A DNA stretch of 34,899 nt, taken from positions 1 through 34,899 of the forward strand of contig CAZOHG010000038.1 in the NCBI GenBank assembly GCA_964579725.1, given 5' to 3'. Under the pieces are notes generated by a model. The model was given only the letters and a program-made list of their open reading frames with translations, was not told the origin of the DNA and ran no database searches. Shown here piece by piece: positions 1 through 8,511 of the stretch (the first letter of the stretch is position 1; every line of letters begins with the position of its first letter). Made by a program: the position numbers and the translations under genes. The DNA comes from CAZOHG01 sp964579725 (GTDB lineage Bacteria > Zhuqueibacterota > JdFR-76 > BMS3Abin05).

Positions 1-43
1 TTAGCGGATGTACATTTGACATCCATTCGGGTATTAAAGTCAT
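1..43 (-). CDS. 5' end of a gene leaving the window; possible DUF2231-like membrane protein
   Basis: Only the first 14 codons lie in the window, encoding MTLIPEWMSNVHPL and then continuing past base 1. The start is supported by a strong Shine-Dalgarno AGGAGG at 53-58, nine bases upstream of the ATG at 43-41. A short N-terminus with a proline-tryptophan stretch followed by N-x-H-P-L resembles proteins of the DUF2231 type, small predicted membrane proteins often encoded near cytochromes, which typically continue into a hydrophobic helix. That family guess rests on very few residues. That a gene starts here is fairly secure; its product is not. It is separated from the next gene upstream by about 615 bases, so it probably has its own promoter. 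Confidence 0.55.
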   Translation of the reverse strand, partial: MTLIPEWMSNVHPL

Positions 44-658
44 TTTAAATTTCCTCCTCTCTTTTCGAGTAATCCAATTCTATTGTTCAGAATACGGTTG
101 ACCTAATCTTCATTTTTATTACTCTACTTATTCTTTTCACTTCAACTACCGTGCCCCGTTTTCAAAACAAATCTTGTTGTTTTATTATTAATAAGTTATG
201 GAATTTTACATCGTTTTTGCACGGCCCATTTCTGTAGAATATTCTACAATTTATTGGATGTTATTCTTCAGCTTTTTTTCAAACCGAAAGGTTTGCAATA
301 GGAATTGGAAAGATAGAATAGCACCAAAATTCATTGAATCAAAAAGAAAGATTTCAGAGAGACGGAATCCATTTCTCTAAAGGAAAGCTTTGTTCTGCTG
401 GTGGGGTCGTTTCTGGTTTCTTTGGATGGAATTTTCGCCACTCAGACCGCTCATTTATGGGTGGGTGAGCGTTGTTAGCGACTAAATTTCTTCCTGACCC
501 GTGAGCTGGTCGGATCGAGATTATTCCGTTTCCACGGGACAGATTTTCAAAATCTACAAAATCTAAAATCCGCAATTGCCTTTTTCAATCACAAAGGTTG
601 AGAAAATCTTCACCTGCCTTGTCAAAAAAGCGACGCCGAATTAGGCCTTAGGCACAAT
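44..658. other. 615-base intergenic region with no convincing gene
   Basis: No reading frame here has a Shine-Dalgarno site plus protein-like composition. The part nearest base 44 is AT-rich and should contain the promoter of the gene starting at 43, but I cannot pick a convincing -35/-10 pair. A perfect 16-bp palindrome lies at 233-248. A second, smaller one (AGATTTT, one-base spacer, AAAATCT) lies at 541-555, inside a run of repeated AAAATCT words extending to about 571. Just downstream of the SDR stop at 659, on the minus strand, an imperfect hairpin (about 637-659) is followed several bases later by a T6 tract (624-629 region). It could act as a weak terminator, but the spacing is poor. 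Confidence 0.6.
233..248. promoter_or_regulatory. perfect 16-bp palindrome, candidate operator
   Basis: The bases TGTAGAAT followed by ATTCTACA form an uninterrupted inverted repeat with no spacer. It lies about 190 bases upstream of the start codon at 43, in a region otherwise free of genes. A dyad of this length and perfection fits binding by a homodimeric regulator of helix-turn-helix type. The regulator is not identifiable and no regulator gene is visible in the window. Chance or a cruciform-forming sequence are alternatives. Confidence 0.35.
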
Positions 659-1411
659 TCACCCGCACAAGACACTTCCACCATTGACATTCAAGATTTC
701 CCCCGTCACATAACTTGCATACTCCGAAACCAAAAAAAGCACTGCCCCCGCAATTTCTTCAGGATTCCCGGGCCTCCCCAGCGGAATCGCTCCCAAAATT
801 TCATTTTTTTGATTCTTGAGAGCCTTTTCTGACATTTCCGTTTCCACCCAGCCGGGCGCTACACAATTCACAAGAATACCGGTCTTTGCCAATTCAACGG
901 CAAGTGACTTTGTAAACGAAATAAGAGCGCCTTTTGCAGCAGCGTAATGGGAATGCCAAGGTTCCCCTCGCTGCCCTGCTGTAGATGAAATATGGACAAT
1001 CCGGCCTTGCCCTCTTTTTTTCATGTGAGATACGATTTCCCGTGTAAAATAAAAGGCCCCGTCCAAATTTACCGACAACATTTTGTGCCATTGTTCCGAT
1101 GTCATCGCGTCAATGGCAGCTTTGTCCCAAATCCCAGCATTATTGACTAAAAAATCGATTTTACCCAAATCCAAGATGGATTGCATGACCGTGCGCCTCA
1201 CCTCTTCCTCGCAGGACACGTCGCAGCGGTAGGCAAAGGCCTTGGGTCCCATGGCTTGAATATTCTTAACCACAGCCTCTGCCCGAACACTTTGTTTTTC
1301 AAAGGTAATTGCCACATCCGCCCCTGCTTCCGCCAGCAAAAGAGCCACGGCGCGTCCGATTCCCCTCGACCCCCCAGTAACAAGGGCCGTTTTTCCGTAA
1401 AGTGCGATCAT
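659..1411 (-). CDS. SDR-family oxidoreductase (FabG-like)
   Basis: A 250-residue classical short-chain dehydrogenase/reductase. It shows the nucleotide-binding motif TGGSRGIG at residues 12-19, NNAG at 90-93, a catalytic Ser in HISSTAG near 143, and YAAAK with Tyr156 and Lys160. The C-terminus has the usual VTGEILNVNGG stretch. It would reduce a carbonyl or oxidise an alcohol with NAD(P)(H) in the cytoplasm. Resemblance to 3-oxoacyl-ACP reductases is general and does not fix the substrate. The ATG at 1411 has GGAGG five bases upstream. The gene follows the radical SAM gene by 27 bases, so the two are probably co-transcribed. It is the last gene before the 615-base gap. Confidence 0.9.
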   Translation of the reverse strand: MIALYGKTALVTGGSRGIGRAVALLLAEAGADVAITFEKQSVRAEAVVKNIQAMGPKAFAYRCDVSCEEEVRRTVMQSILDLGKIDFLVNNAGIWDKAAIDAMTSEQWHKMLSVNLDGAFYFTREIVSHMKKRGQGRIVHISSTAGQRGEPWHSHYAAAKGALISFTKSLAVELAKTGILVNCVAPGWVETEMSEKALKNQKNEILGAIPLGRPGNPEEIAGAVLFLVSEYASYVTGEILNVNGGSVLCG

Positions 1412-1438
1412 TCTCTCTCCTCCTTATTCGCCGTAATC

Positions 1439-2872
1439 TTACAAAGCTTTCACCCCTTTCTTGAAAAGCCTTCCTACTTCCTTTTCGTCCAACAAGTTGG
1501 TTTCAAGCTCCACAGCATGATTCAAGACTTTTACCAATCTCGCCATTGCCTCAAGATGCTTTCGATGATTTTCTCCCACGCGATACCCGAATACCGTGTT
1601 ATTTGTCCATAGCAAATCGGTTTTTTCATCAATGAGGCCGATTTTTTCTGCCCGCTTCCATTCCACCATTCCCGGGATGGGTGAAAATTGTGCTAATCGA
1701 ATTTTAACACCTAATTGGTGCACCAATAGAACGCTGTGCATCATTTCTTCCGCTGTTTGTTCTGGAAGCCCGACAAGAACGTAGACCTCCACCTGCTTGC
1801 GGGGGAAACCGGCGTTTTCCAGCGCCTCTGCCGCCCGGGCCAAATCGTCCAATGTAACCTTATTGCTCATATCACGCAAACGCTCCGGATTGGCCGTTTC
1901 AAAACTCAGGCGCAGCGTCTTAAAGCCGGCTTGTACCAGGAGGCGTGCCAGCTCTCGATCGATTTCTCTGGCGTGAAGGCCGTTGGGTGTGTGAAATCGC
2001 ACCGGGAGGCGGTGCTCAATCAGACTTTCCAAAATAGGCACAATGTGCCGATTTTTGTCCAGCAACAGGGCGTCATCGTAAAAAGCAAAATCCCGCACAC
2101 GGTAGCGACGGTAATTCCCGATTATTTCGTCTACCACGGATTGCGGAGATCGTTTACGGAATTTGCCCGCTACCAAATGCGAAGCACAAAACGTACACCG
2201 AAAGGGACAGCCTCTGGAAGTTAGAATGGGAAGCGAACGCAATTTCGGGTACAAATCGTACACCGGAAGCGGCCAGGAGTCCAAATTGTCCAATGGGAAG
2301 TGGATTTCGGGTAAACCCGAAAAGTACTTTGCCAATACGCGGCGAATTTGGGGTTCGCCCTCCCCCACAATTATTTCGTCCGGTTGCACCACGCGACGCG
2401 CGTGCTCCGGTACCAATGTCGCGTAAATGCCCCCCAAAAGAATTGGGACCCCGGGAAAATGACGTCGCAAAAGGCGAACGGCTTCCTGCACACCGGGATA
2501 CCAATAGGTCATGTAAGACGTTACCAAAATGACGTCCGGACGTGGCAGGCGATTTAGCCTGGCTTCGAACAATTCAACCGGAATGCCGTACCGCGAGAAG
2601 TAACGCGGAATTTCAGCAAAAATGGCTGGCTTTTTGATTTTTTGTCGGACGTACTTCCCTGTTCCGTATCGTTTTGCTTTGGGAAGAACCACCCCCGGCC
2701 AATTGCCTAACTCCGGATCGAACCGATCCAGACAATCCACCAGATCGAGCTGAAACCCAAGTTCGCGTAAAACAGCTCCCACCGAAAGAAGTCCCATGGG
2801 TTTCATCCAAAAATCGTACGCGGCAAAATCCGTGATCCACGGATTCACCAAAAGTGCTCGTCGGCTCAGCAC
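1439..2872 (-). CDS. radical SAM protein with N-terminal B12-binding-like domain
   Basis: A 477-residue protein of the B12-binding/radical SAM class. Residues 1-190 form a Rossmann-like B12-binding fold (LLVNP near the start, then DVILVTSY and PILLGGIYATLVPE, and GEGE near 170). The radical SAM core follows, with the iron-sulfur cluster motif CxxxCxxC at Cys222, Cys226 and Cys229. I see no DxHxxG cobalamin-ligand motif, so cobalamin may be bound without the histidine or not at all. Relatives include methyltransferases and ring-modifying enzymes; the substrate cannot be read from sequence. The start is a GTG at 2872 with only a weak G-rich upstream stretch, so the exact N-terminus is uncertain. 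It lies 147 bases after the M1 peptidase gene and 27 bases before the SDR. Confidence 0.88.
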   Translation of the reverse strand: MLSRRALLVNPWITDFAAYDFWMKPMGLLSVGAVLRELGFQLDLVDCLDRFDPELGNWPGVVLPKAKRYGTGKYVRQKIKKPAIFAEIPRYFSRYGIPVELFEARLNRLPRPDVILVTSYMTYWYPGVQEAVRLLRRHFPGVPILLGGIYATLVPEHARRVVQPDEIIVGEGEPQIRRVLAKYFSGLPEIHFPLDNLDSWPLPVYDLYPKLRSLPILTSRGCPFRCTFCASHLVAGKFRKRSPQSVVDEIIGNYRRYRVRDFAFYDDALLLDKNRHIVPILESLIEHRLPVRFHTPNGLHAREIDRELARLLVQAGFKTLRLSFETANPERLRDMSNKVTLDDLARAAEALENAGFPRKQVEVYVLVGLPEQTAEEMMHSVLLVHQLGVKIRLAQFSPIPGMVEWKRAEKIGLIDEKTDLLWTNNTVFGYRVGENHRKHLEAMARLVKVLNHAVELETNLLDEKEVGRLFKKGVKAL

Positions 2873-3019
2873 AATGTGCCCCCGCTTCTATTTGCCCTTC
2901 TCCCCAAATCTTTGAAATCCACCGGCACCGCCAGGTTTAAATTCCCTGAAAGATTCTTTGGCAACAGAGCCTGGTAAATCCTGCCTCCACTTTTTCGGCG
3001 AATCCACGAGGGCGTTTTT

Positions 3020-6000
3020 TCACAGACCTGTACTGGCACTCATTACCCAGCGAAATTGAAAAGCATTTTCACCCCCTTGGGGGTGACTCAACCAGACGGG
3101 AAAATCTACGTGCAAAGCCCACTTGTTCACGTGAATACCTATTCCCAATCCGGCGTCTTCCAAAATAGAGTGATTGAAATCCCAATCCGTTATTTTAGCG
3201 GCCAAACCGGCTAAACCCGCATCGGCAAAGACGTAGCGATCCACCTGCAGCGGAAAGCGTCGCCATTGCAGAAAACGCGGGAAAACCTTTTTCAATAGGC
3301 AAGGAAAACGCAACTCGGCGTTGGCGGCGAGGAGACGATTTCCCGTTAGAGGCGAAACCTCGGGAAAAAGGACGGTCTCTCCCTTGACAAGTAGGGATTG
3401 GTAACCCCGAAGGTTTCCCCCTCCCACCGGGCGCACCTGCCCCTCTTTTTCCCACGTAGGCGGCAGCGTTCCGCGTCCGCTGAAAAACGGATTCCGAATC
3501 CAGTCAACAGGACTGGCGGCGGACAAATAGAATTGGGATTGAGTCGGAAGAATACCCCCAAATCCGTACCCTAAAATTCCACGTAAATGGAGACCCAGCC
3601 CATGCCCGAACTCGAAGAAAGGATTCAATGTAAGAATGATTTTACCAAATTCGTGTCCTGGAACTTTCCGAACGAGCCCCTGCGCCGGCGCATTGACCTG
3701 ATTCTGGGCAATCGGTTCAAAATAGCTGTCTACGTAGGTCGAGGTGAAAGACACCGACCAGCGGTTTTGGGCGTGCAGGAATTTTCGCACCCGTTCGAAT
3801 TCGATCCGAAAGCGCCCCGTTTTTCGACCCTGCCAAAAATATGGATTCCACAAATATCTCCGATTGTAAAAATTAAAAACATCCAATTTGAGAAAAAGTC
3901 GGCTGCTTCTAAAAAGTCCGGTGTACCGATTCCATGCCTGAGAAAAACTAACTGCGTGGTAAGTCAACCCGGAATTGACCGAAGATTCCAATTGAAAATA
4001 AGCGGATTTCCCGATTTTTCTTAACGGTTCCTTTAAGGAGAATTGGTAACCAATTGGAATTTTCGGAAACTTCAGAGAAACCCAGGTGGAAAAATCCAAT
4101 GTGTGGTCCCCCAAAACGCTGTAACTTTCCAGATAAGAACCGTGAAATCCCGCTCCCAGCCGTAACCCGTCCACATTATTAAACCAGATAACCGGTTTCG
4201 GGCGGATGAGATAGGCGTCCAAGGGTGGTTCTACCTCCGTAAATGGCTTGGACAGCTTCAGTTTGGGCAGAAAACCACTCCGATTGTCTAACCGGTACCA
4301 ATCGCCCAAACGTCCACTGGGGTCGATTTGCGCCGATATGACTTTTTGCCTGGTCGAAATTCTGGCTACGTAGGTCGGATTCAATGTTCCCATTCCGTAC
4401 CATTTGGGTAAGACGGTACCATTTTGACACGCTTTCGACCACGCATCCACAGGAATGTGGCACAATTTTCGAGAACCGTCGGCAAGGGTGACCTGCAAGT
4501 CAATGGGCATGATCATCTGCCCCTTTCGCCTGAGAGTGATTTGTGCTTCGTACCCCTCGCCTTTTTTCACATTCCGAATTCTCTGAATGGCGTAATCCAG
4601 CGACCAGGCATTATCCAACCACTCGTCAAAAAACCAATTCAAATCCCTGTGAGCTACCTGAATGACCACATCCCGAAAATCCTGGACGTAGGGGTGGCAA
4701 AATTTCCAACGTGCAAAATAGGTTTGAAGCGCTTTTAAGAACAAATCATCTCCCAAAACGTACTGTAAATTGTACAACATGGTAAAGGTTTTGAAGTACA
4801 CCAGGCGATAGGAATTGTAGCCCACCGAATTTTCGAACCAATCCGAATGCGTCGTAATCGGCGCATCGTAGCCCCTTCGTGCGGTTTGCAAATAGGCTCG
4901 AAAATTTCGGTACCGGTCCCAGCTGGTTCCCTTGTAGGGGAATTTCTTAACTTTATGATCCTGCGCGCGCCCAAGCAGCCGCTCCATACTCCAGGAAGTC
5001 AAAAATTGGGTAAATCCTTCATCCAAAAGAGCGCGGTAGGTTTCATTGTTTCCAATCATTCCGTAGAACCAATTGTGCCCCTCTTCGTGTGCAAAAAGGC
5101 CGTAATACGAGGGACTGACCCCGCCGTCCATGGTAATCATGGGATATTCCATGCCGTCATCTGCGTCTGCAACGATCATTTTGTGGTAACCGAACGGCCC
5201 GATGTCTCGAGAATAAATGCGAATGACGTCAGCCGCAAAACGAGCGGCATCCTGCCACTTGGACGCTTTCCACTCCCGTGCCAGCGCGTAAACCTTCACC
5301 CCGTTCTTCAGCGTGACTTCCCCAATGCGGTAAGATGGGTCTGCTGTCCAGGCAAAATCGTGCACATTGACAGCGTGGTAATGCCAGGTTTTTGTTTTTC
5401 CTTCAACATGGGGAATAATTACCGAAGGTTTTTGGCCAAACGGCTTATTTTTGAAATTTTCGATTCTCAGCTTCTTCATTAAGTCAGGCGGCAAAACTTC
5501 TTTTCGATTCAAAAGATAGCCCGTTGCTCCCACAATAAATTCCTGCGGTAGGGTGATTTGAACATCGAAGGTACCGAAATCCCCGTAAAATTCATGGCCC
5601 AAATGCTGATCGGTTGTCCAACCAAACCGGCGATCATACACGCAGATTTTGGGGTACCATTGGGTAGCCGTAAATTGATCGAAACCGTGGCTTGGGTTGT
5701 ATTTCATGCGGTGCCGCAGGGTGGAAAACTTGGTCGCAAATTGAATATTAAAAATCGTTGAATCCCCGGGAGCGAGCGGTTCATTCAAGTTTACCCGCAT
5801 AATCGTATTGTCTACGGAAAAATGCAGCGGTTTTTGGCTTCTGTCTTCCAACCGCTCAATTTGAATACCGCCCTCTTGAGATTTTTTCAAGCGGGCAATG
5901 CCGTAATCTCCGTGGCTCCGACGCAACTTGTCTAAGTAACTTCCCTTTTTGTACGCATTTTGGTACAAATGAAAGAATACGAATCTCAAGGTATCCGGAG

Positions 6001-6253
6001 AATTATTGTAGTAGATTAATCGTTCCCTTCCCAAAATGGTGCGCTTGGGTACAAGCAGGCGTGCATCGATTTTGTAATTCACATCCTGTTGCCAGTACCC
6101 GGGTATCGGGGGGCGATTTTTCCAATAATAAGGATTTTCGGCGCTTCTGTAAGCAATTCCCAAAGAATGTGCCGGATCGTAAGGCATTTTCTGTGCTAGT
6201 AAAGGAATGCCCCCTAACAGCATTAGAAAGAAAACAAGCATTATTTTCTTCAT
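3020..6253 (-). CDS. M1-family metallopeptidase fused to a C-terminal Omp85/BamA-like beta-barrel
   Basis: A 1077-residue protein with a signal peptide (hydrophobic residues 5-20, then Ala-Gln). The gluzincin zinc site is intact: HEEGH at about 389-393 and the third ligand Glu at about 412 in LDEGF, with exactly 18 residues between. GMEYP at about 367-371 stands where M1 enzymes have GxMEN, and a Tyr near 483-487 is the probable transition-state stabiliser. A linker domain ends near 660. The rest, about 680-1077, is rich in alternating aromatic/polar strands and contains GGGNLRGY at about 945-952. This matches the (V/L)RG(F/Y) loop motif of Omp85 proteins and lies about 125 residues from the C-terminus. 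It is followed by NAELRFP, YVFADAGLAG and GLGIGIHV, also typical of these barrels. I infer a peptidase anchored in the outer membrane. The ATG has GGAGG seven bases upstream; the gene follows the GT9 gene by 42 bases. Confidence 0.88.
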   Translation of the reverse strand: MKKIMLVFFLMLLGGIPLLAQKMPYDPAHSLGIAYRSAENPYYWKNRPPIPGYWQQDVNYKIDARLLVPKRTILGRERLIYYNNSPDTLRFVFFHLYQNAYKKGSYLDKLRRSHGDYGIARLKKSQEGGIQIERLEDRSQKPLHFSVDNTIMRVNLNEPLAPGDSTIFNIQFATKFSTLRHRMKYNPSHGFDQFTATQWYPKICVYDRRFGWTTDQHLGHEFYGDFGTFDVQITLPQEFIVGATGYLLNRKEVLPPDLMKKLRIENFKNKPFGQKPSVIIPHVEGKTKTWHYHAVNVHDFAWTADPSYRIGEVTLKNGVKVYALAREWKASKWQDAARFAADVIRIYSRDIGPFGYHKMIVADADDGMEYPMITMDGGVSPSYYGLFAHEEGHNWFYGMIGNNETYRALLDEGFTQFLTSWSMERLLGRAQDHKVKKFPYKGTSWDRYRNFRAYLQTARRGYDAPITTHSDWFENSVGYNSYRLVYFKTFTMLYNLQYVLGDDLFLKALQTYFARWKFCHPYVQDFRDVVIQVAHRDLNWFFDEWLDNAWSLDYAIQRIRNVKKGEGYEAQITLRRKGQMIMPIDLQVTLADGSRKLCHIPVDAWSKACQNGTVLPKWYGMGTLNPTYVARISTRQKVISAQIDPSGRLGDWYRLDNRSGFLPKLKLSKPFTEVEPPLDAYLIRPKPVIWFNNVDGLRLGAGFHGSYLESYSVLGDHTLDFSTWVSLKFPKIPIGYQFSLKEPLRKIGKSAYFQLESSVNSGLTYHAVSFSQAWNRYTGLFRSSRLFLKLDVFNFYNRRYLWNPYFWQGRKTGRFRIEFERVRKFLHAQNRWSVSFTSTYVDSYFEPIAQNQVNAPAQGLVRKVPGHEFGKIILTLNPFFEFGHGLGLHLRGILGYGFGGILPTQSQFYLSAASPVDWIRNPFFSGRGTLPPTWEKEGQVRPVGGGNLRGYQSLLVKGETVLFPEVSPLTGNRLLAANAELRFPCLLKKVFPRFLQWRRFPLQVDRYVFADAGLAGLAAKITDWDFNHSILEDAGLGIGIHVNKWALHVDFPVWLSHPQGGENAFQFRWVMSASTGL

Positions 6254-6295
6254 TTGTGCACCTCCACAAAGGTTTTACATCCTGCTTTAAATTTT

Positions 6296-7384
6296 TTAAT
6301 TAACAGCAAAATCCGCCAAAGATTGTTTGATTTTTTCAAAGACTTCTTCTACTTGAATGGATGTCATACAAATATGATCTATCGGACAAAAATCATGGTG
6401 ACAGGGAGAGCAAGACACCTGTTTGTACAAAAATTGATGCCCTTTATCTTTGGAATAGGGAAACCAAATGTCCGGCTCGCCGGGTCCGAAAATACCGATT
6501 GTTGGAGTTCCCACCGCGGGCGCCAAATGCATCGGGCCGCAGTCATTGGAAACGAAAATGGAAAAAAGGCTCAGAATGGCCGCTAAATGGCGCAAATGAA
6601 AAACCTTGCCCCGAAATGCGTGTTTCCCCGCCCTTTTGGCTACCCTGTCCAGAATTTCCTGGTCATTGGGACCACCGGTTAAAAACACCTGAACACCCAG
6701 TTCCGTCGCAAGACGAATGGCCAATTCAGCAAAAGAGTTCCACGGCCAGAGCTTGGCGGGCCAGGTGCCTCCCGGATGCAACCCCACAATTGGTCGGGTA
6801 AGATCAAATCCCTGTTTTTGCAAATAGCTTCGCGCCCAGCTTTTTTCCTTTTCGGTTACGAAAACCTCCGTCTCTTGCCCGGCATCCGGCAAATCGAAGA
6901 ATTTCAGAATGTTCAAATAAAAATCGATGGCTGTTTTCCAATAGCTTCGATCGACTGGAAAAAGATGGGTGTACAGATGCTTTCGATACCGAAAATCCCC
7001 GCCAATCCGAATCGGTGCTCGCGACCAATAGAGCTGAAAAGCCGTTCGCGGGAGCCCCAGCAAATCTACAGCTACTTTACAGTGCCTTTTCCTCAGTTGC
7101 GATAGGAACTTCATTTGTTCCCGAAAACCTTTCCACACGGGCAGTGAATCGACATATTTTCGGTCAAACAAGAGAATCTCGTCCACGTGCGGATTATTTT
7201 GCAAAAGTTGCCCGAAAGGCGGTTCGGTAACATAAATCAAACGTGCGTGCGGCAATCCCTTTTTGAGCGCACGGATGAGGGGCGTGGTCAAAATCACATC
7301 CCCCATAAAACGGAGACGCGACAAAAGCAAACACCGAATGTCTTCCCCTTCTATTTTTTTAAAAAAGCGCCCCGAAGTCTTCAC
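6296..7384 (-). CDS. glycosyltransferase family 9 (heptosyltransferase-like)
   Basis: A 362-residue GT-B-fold protein of family GT9, which transfers heptose or related sugars from ADP-sugars to lipopolysaccharide core in the cytoplasm. Visible motifs are LSRLRFMGDVILTTPLI near 21-37, the nucleotide-sugar loop LHPGGTW at 202-208, and SNDCGPMHLA at 279-288 followed by VGTPTIGIFGP. A late cysteine cluster (Cys325, 328, 333, 339) is common in this family. The start is GTG at 7384, whose GTGA overlaps the stop of the aminotransferase gene by four bases, pointing to translational coupling. The donor sugar cannot be told from sequence. It may act in lipopolysaccharide assembly rather than the catabolic functions further upstream. 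Confidence 0.92.
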   Translation of the reverse strand: MKTSGRFFKKIEGEDIRCLLLSRLRFMGDVILTTPLIRALKKGLPHARLIYVTEPPFGQLLQNNPHVDEILLFDRKYVDSLPVWKGFREQMKFLSQLRKRHCKVAVDLLGLPRTAFQLYWSRAPIRIGGDFRYRKHLYTHLFPVDRSYWKTAIDFYLNILKFFDLPDAGQETEVFVTEKEKSWARSYLQKQGFDLTRPIVGLHPGGTWPAKLWPWNSFAELAIRLATELGVQVFLTGGPNDQEILDRVAKRAGKHAFRGKVFHLRHLAAILSLFSIFVSNDCGPMHLAPAVGTPTIGIFGPGEPDIWFPYSKDKGHQFLYKQVSCSPCHHDFCPIDHICMTSIQVEEVFEKIKQSLADFAVN

Positions 7385-8511
7385 ACAAGCTCCTCTAAAG
7401 TCGACAAAAGAGTGTCCAAATCTTTGAAATTGTTGTAAAAATGGGGAGAAGCCCTCAAGTTTTTCAACCGGTAGGAAAGAAAAATGTGCCGTTTCCGCAA
7501 TTCCCGATGGAGCTGCAAATTGTCGGGTAACAGGGAAAAGGTTACAATTCCCGATTTCTCACCGTTTTCACGGGGTGAAAAAACAGTGGCTCCGATGCGT
7601 TCAAGGCCCTTTACCAAATAATCGGTTAGAGACAAAATGCGCTCCTCAATGATTTCGGAACCAATTGAAAGTAAAAAATTAAGTGACGCCAGCAATCCAC
7701 GAAATCCCAGGAAATTTTGTGAGGCAATTTCGAATCGTTGTGCCGTGTCCAAAAAATCCAATTGGTACTCAAGCAAATCCCAGGGATTTTTAACACTCAA
7801 CCATCCGGTAAACGGAGGGTCCAGAAGATGCAGCCATTCTGGTCTGATGTACAAAAAGCCGGTTCCAACCGGCGCCATGAGCCATTTGTGCCCTCCTACG
7901 GCCAAAAAATCAATTGACATGTGCCGAACATCAATTGGCAAAGCCCCCACTCCTTGAATGCCGTCCACGGCAAACCAAATCCCCTGCTTTTTACACCAGG
8001 TTCCGATTTTTTCCAAATCCGCTCGAAATCCGTTTGTAAATTGGACAAACGAGAGGGCCAACAGCTTGGTTTGGGGTCTGATGTGCGCTCGAATATCTGG
8101 AAGGGTCACACGTCCCTCGCGGGGAGAAAAAAAATCGACAACAATCCCCTTTTTTTCCAAATTCAAATAGGGGTACACATTAGAAGGAAATTCAACATTG
8201 GGGACAAGAATGCGGTCGCCGGTCTGAAGAGGAAGTCCCTCGGCTACAATATTTAGTCCTGTGGAAGTATTGGGGATTAGGGCAATCTCTTCAGGTTTTG
8301 CATGAATTAAGGTTGCAATCTTCTCCCACACTTCCCCCAACATTCCGATCATGTCCTCGTCAAATTGCACCCGCCCTTTGTGGCGATCCTCCAAAAAAGA
8401 TTGAATAGCGTTCACAACCGGACGGGACAAGGGAGCAATGGCGGCGTGTTCCAAATAAATCATTCTTTTCGTGTGCGGAAAATTGTTTCGAGCTGCTTCA
8501 AAGACATCCAT
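7381..8511 (-). CDS. aminotransferase class V-fold PLP enzyme (cysteine desulfurase/isopenicillin N epimerase-like)
   Basis: A 376-residue fold-type I PLP enzyme without a signal peptide. The N-terminal YLEHAAIAPLS (about 19-29) matches the usual YLdnA-g..Pls start of class V enzymes. NTSTGLN near 81-87 contacts the cofactor phosphate, AVDGIQGVGALP carries the Asp that binds the pyridine nitrogen, and GGHKW places the Schiff-base Lys at 209. No catalytic-Cys loop typical of true cysteine desulfurases stands out, so the reaction (desulfurase, lyase or epimerase) stays open. The ATG lies inside the end of dapF, giving a 52-base overlap in another frame. GGAG about eight to nine bases before the ATG supports this start. 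The gene is coupled to the GT9 gene by a GTGA overlap. Confidence 0.88.
   Translation of the reverse strand: MDVFEAARNNFPHTKRMIYLEHAAIAPLSRPVVNAIQSFLEDRHKGRVQFDEDMIGMLGEVWEKIATLIHAKPEEIALIPNTSTGLNIVAEGLPLQTGDRILVPNVEFPSNVYPYLNLEKKGIVVDFFSPREGRVTLPDIRAHIRPQTKLLALSFVQFTNGFRADLEKIGTWCKKQGIWFAVDGIQGVGALPIDVRHMSIDFLAVGGHKWLMAPVGTGFLYIRPEWLHLLDPPFTGWLSVKNPWDLLEYQLDFLDTAQRFEIASQNFLGFRGLLASLNFLLSIGSEIIEERILSLTDYLVKGLERIGATVFSPRENGEKSGIVTFSLLPDNLQLHRELRKRHIFLSYRLKNLRASPHFYNNFKDLDTLLSTLEELV

Noticed and set aside
198..380. Plus-strand frame of 60 codons in the left intergenic region
   Set aside because: No Shine-Dalgarno site, atypical composition, contains the palindrome at 233-248, and lies opposite in direction to every credible gene.
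354..575. Minus-strand frame of 73 codons in the left intergenic region
   Set aside because: Starts at TTG within a low-complexity AAAATCT-type repeat, has no ribosome site and no recognisable protein pattern.
540..575. Short AAAATCT repeats as a possible CRISPR or tandem array
   Set aside because: Too few and too short, with no spacer periodicity and no cas genes nearby.
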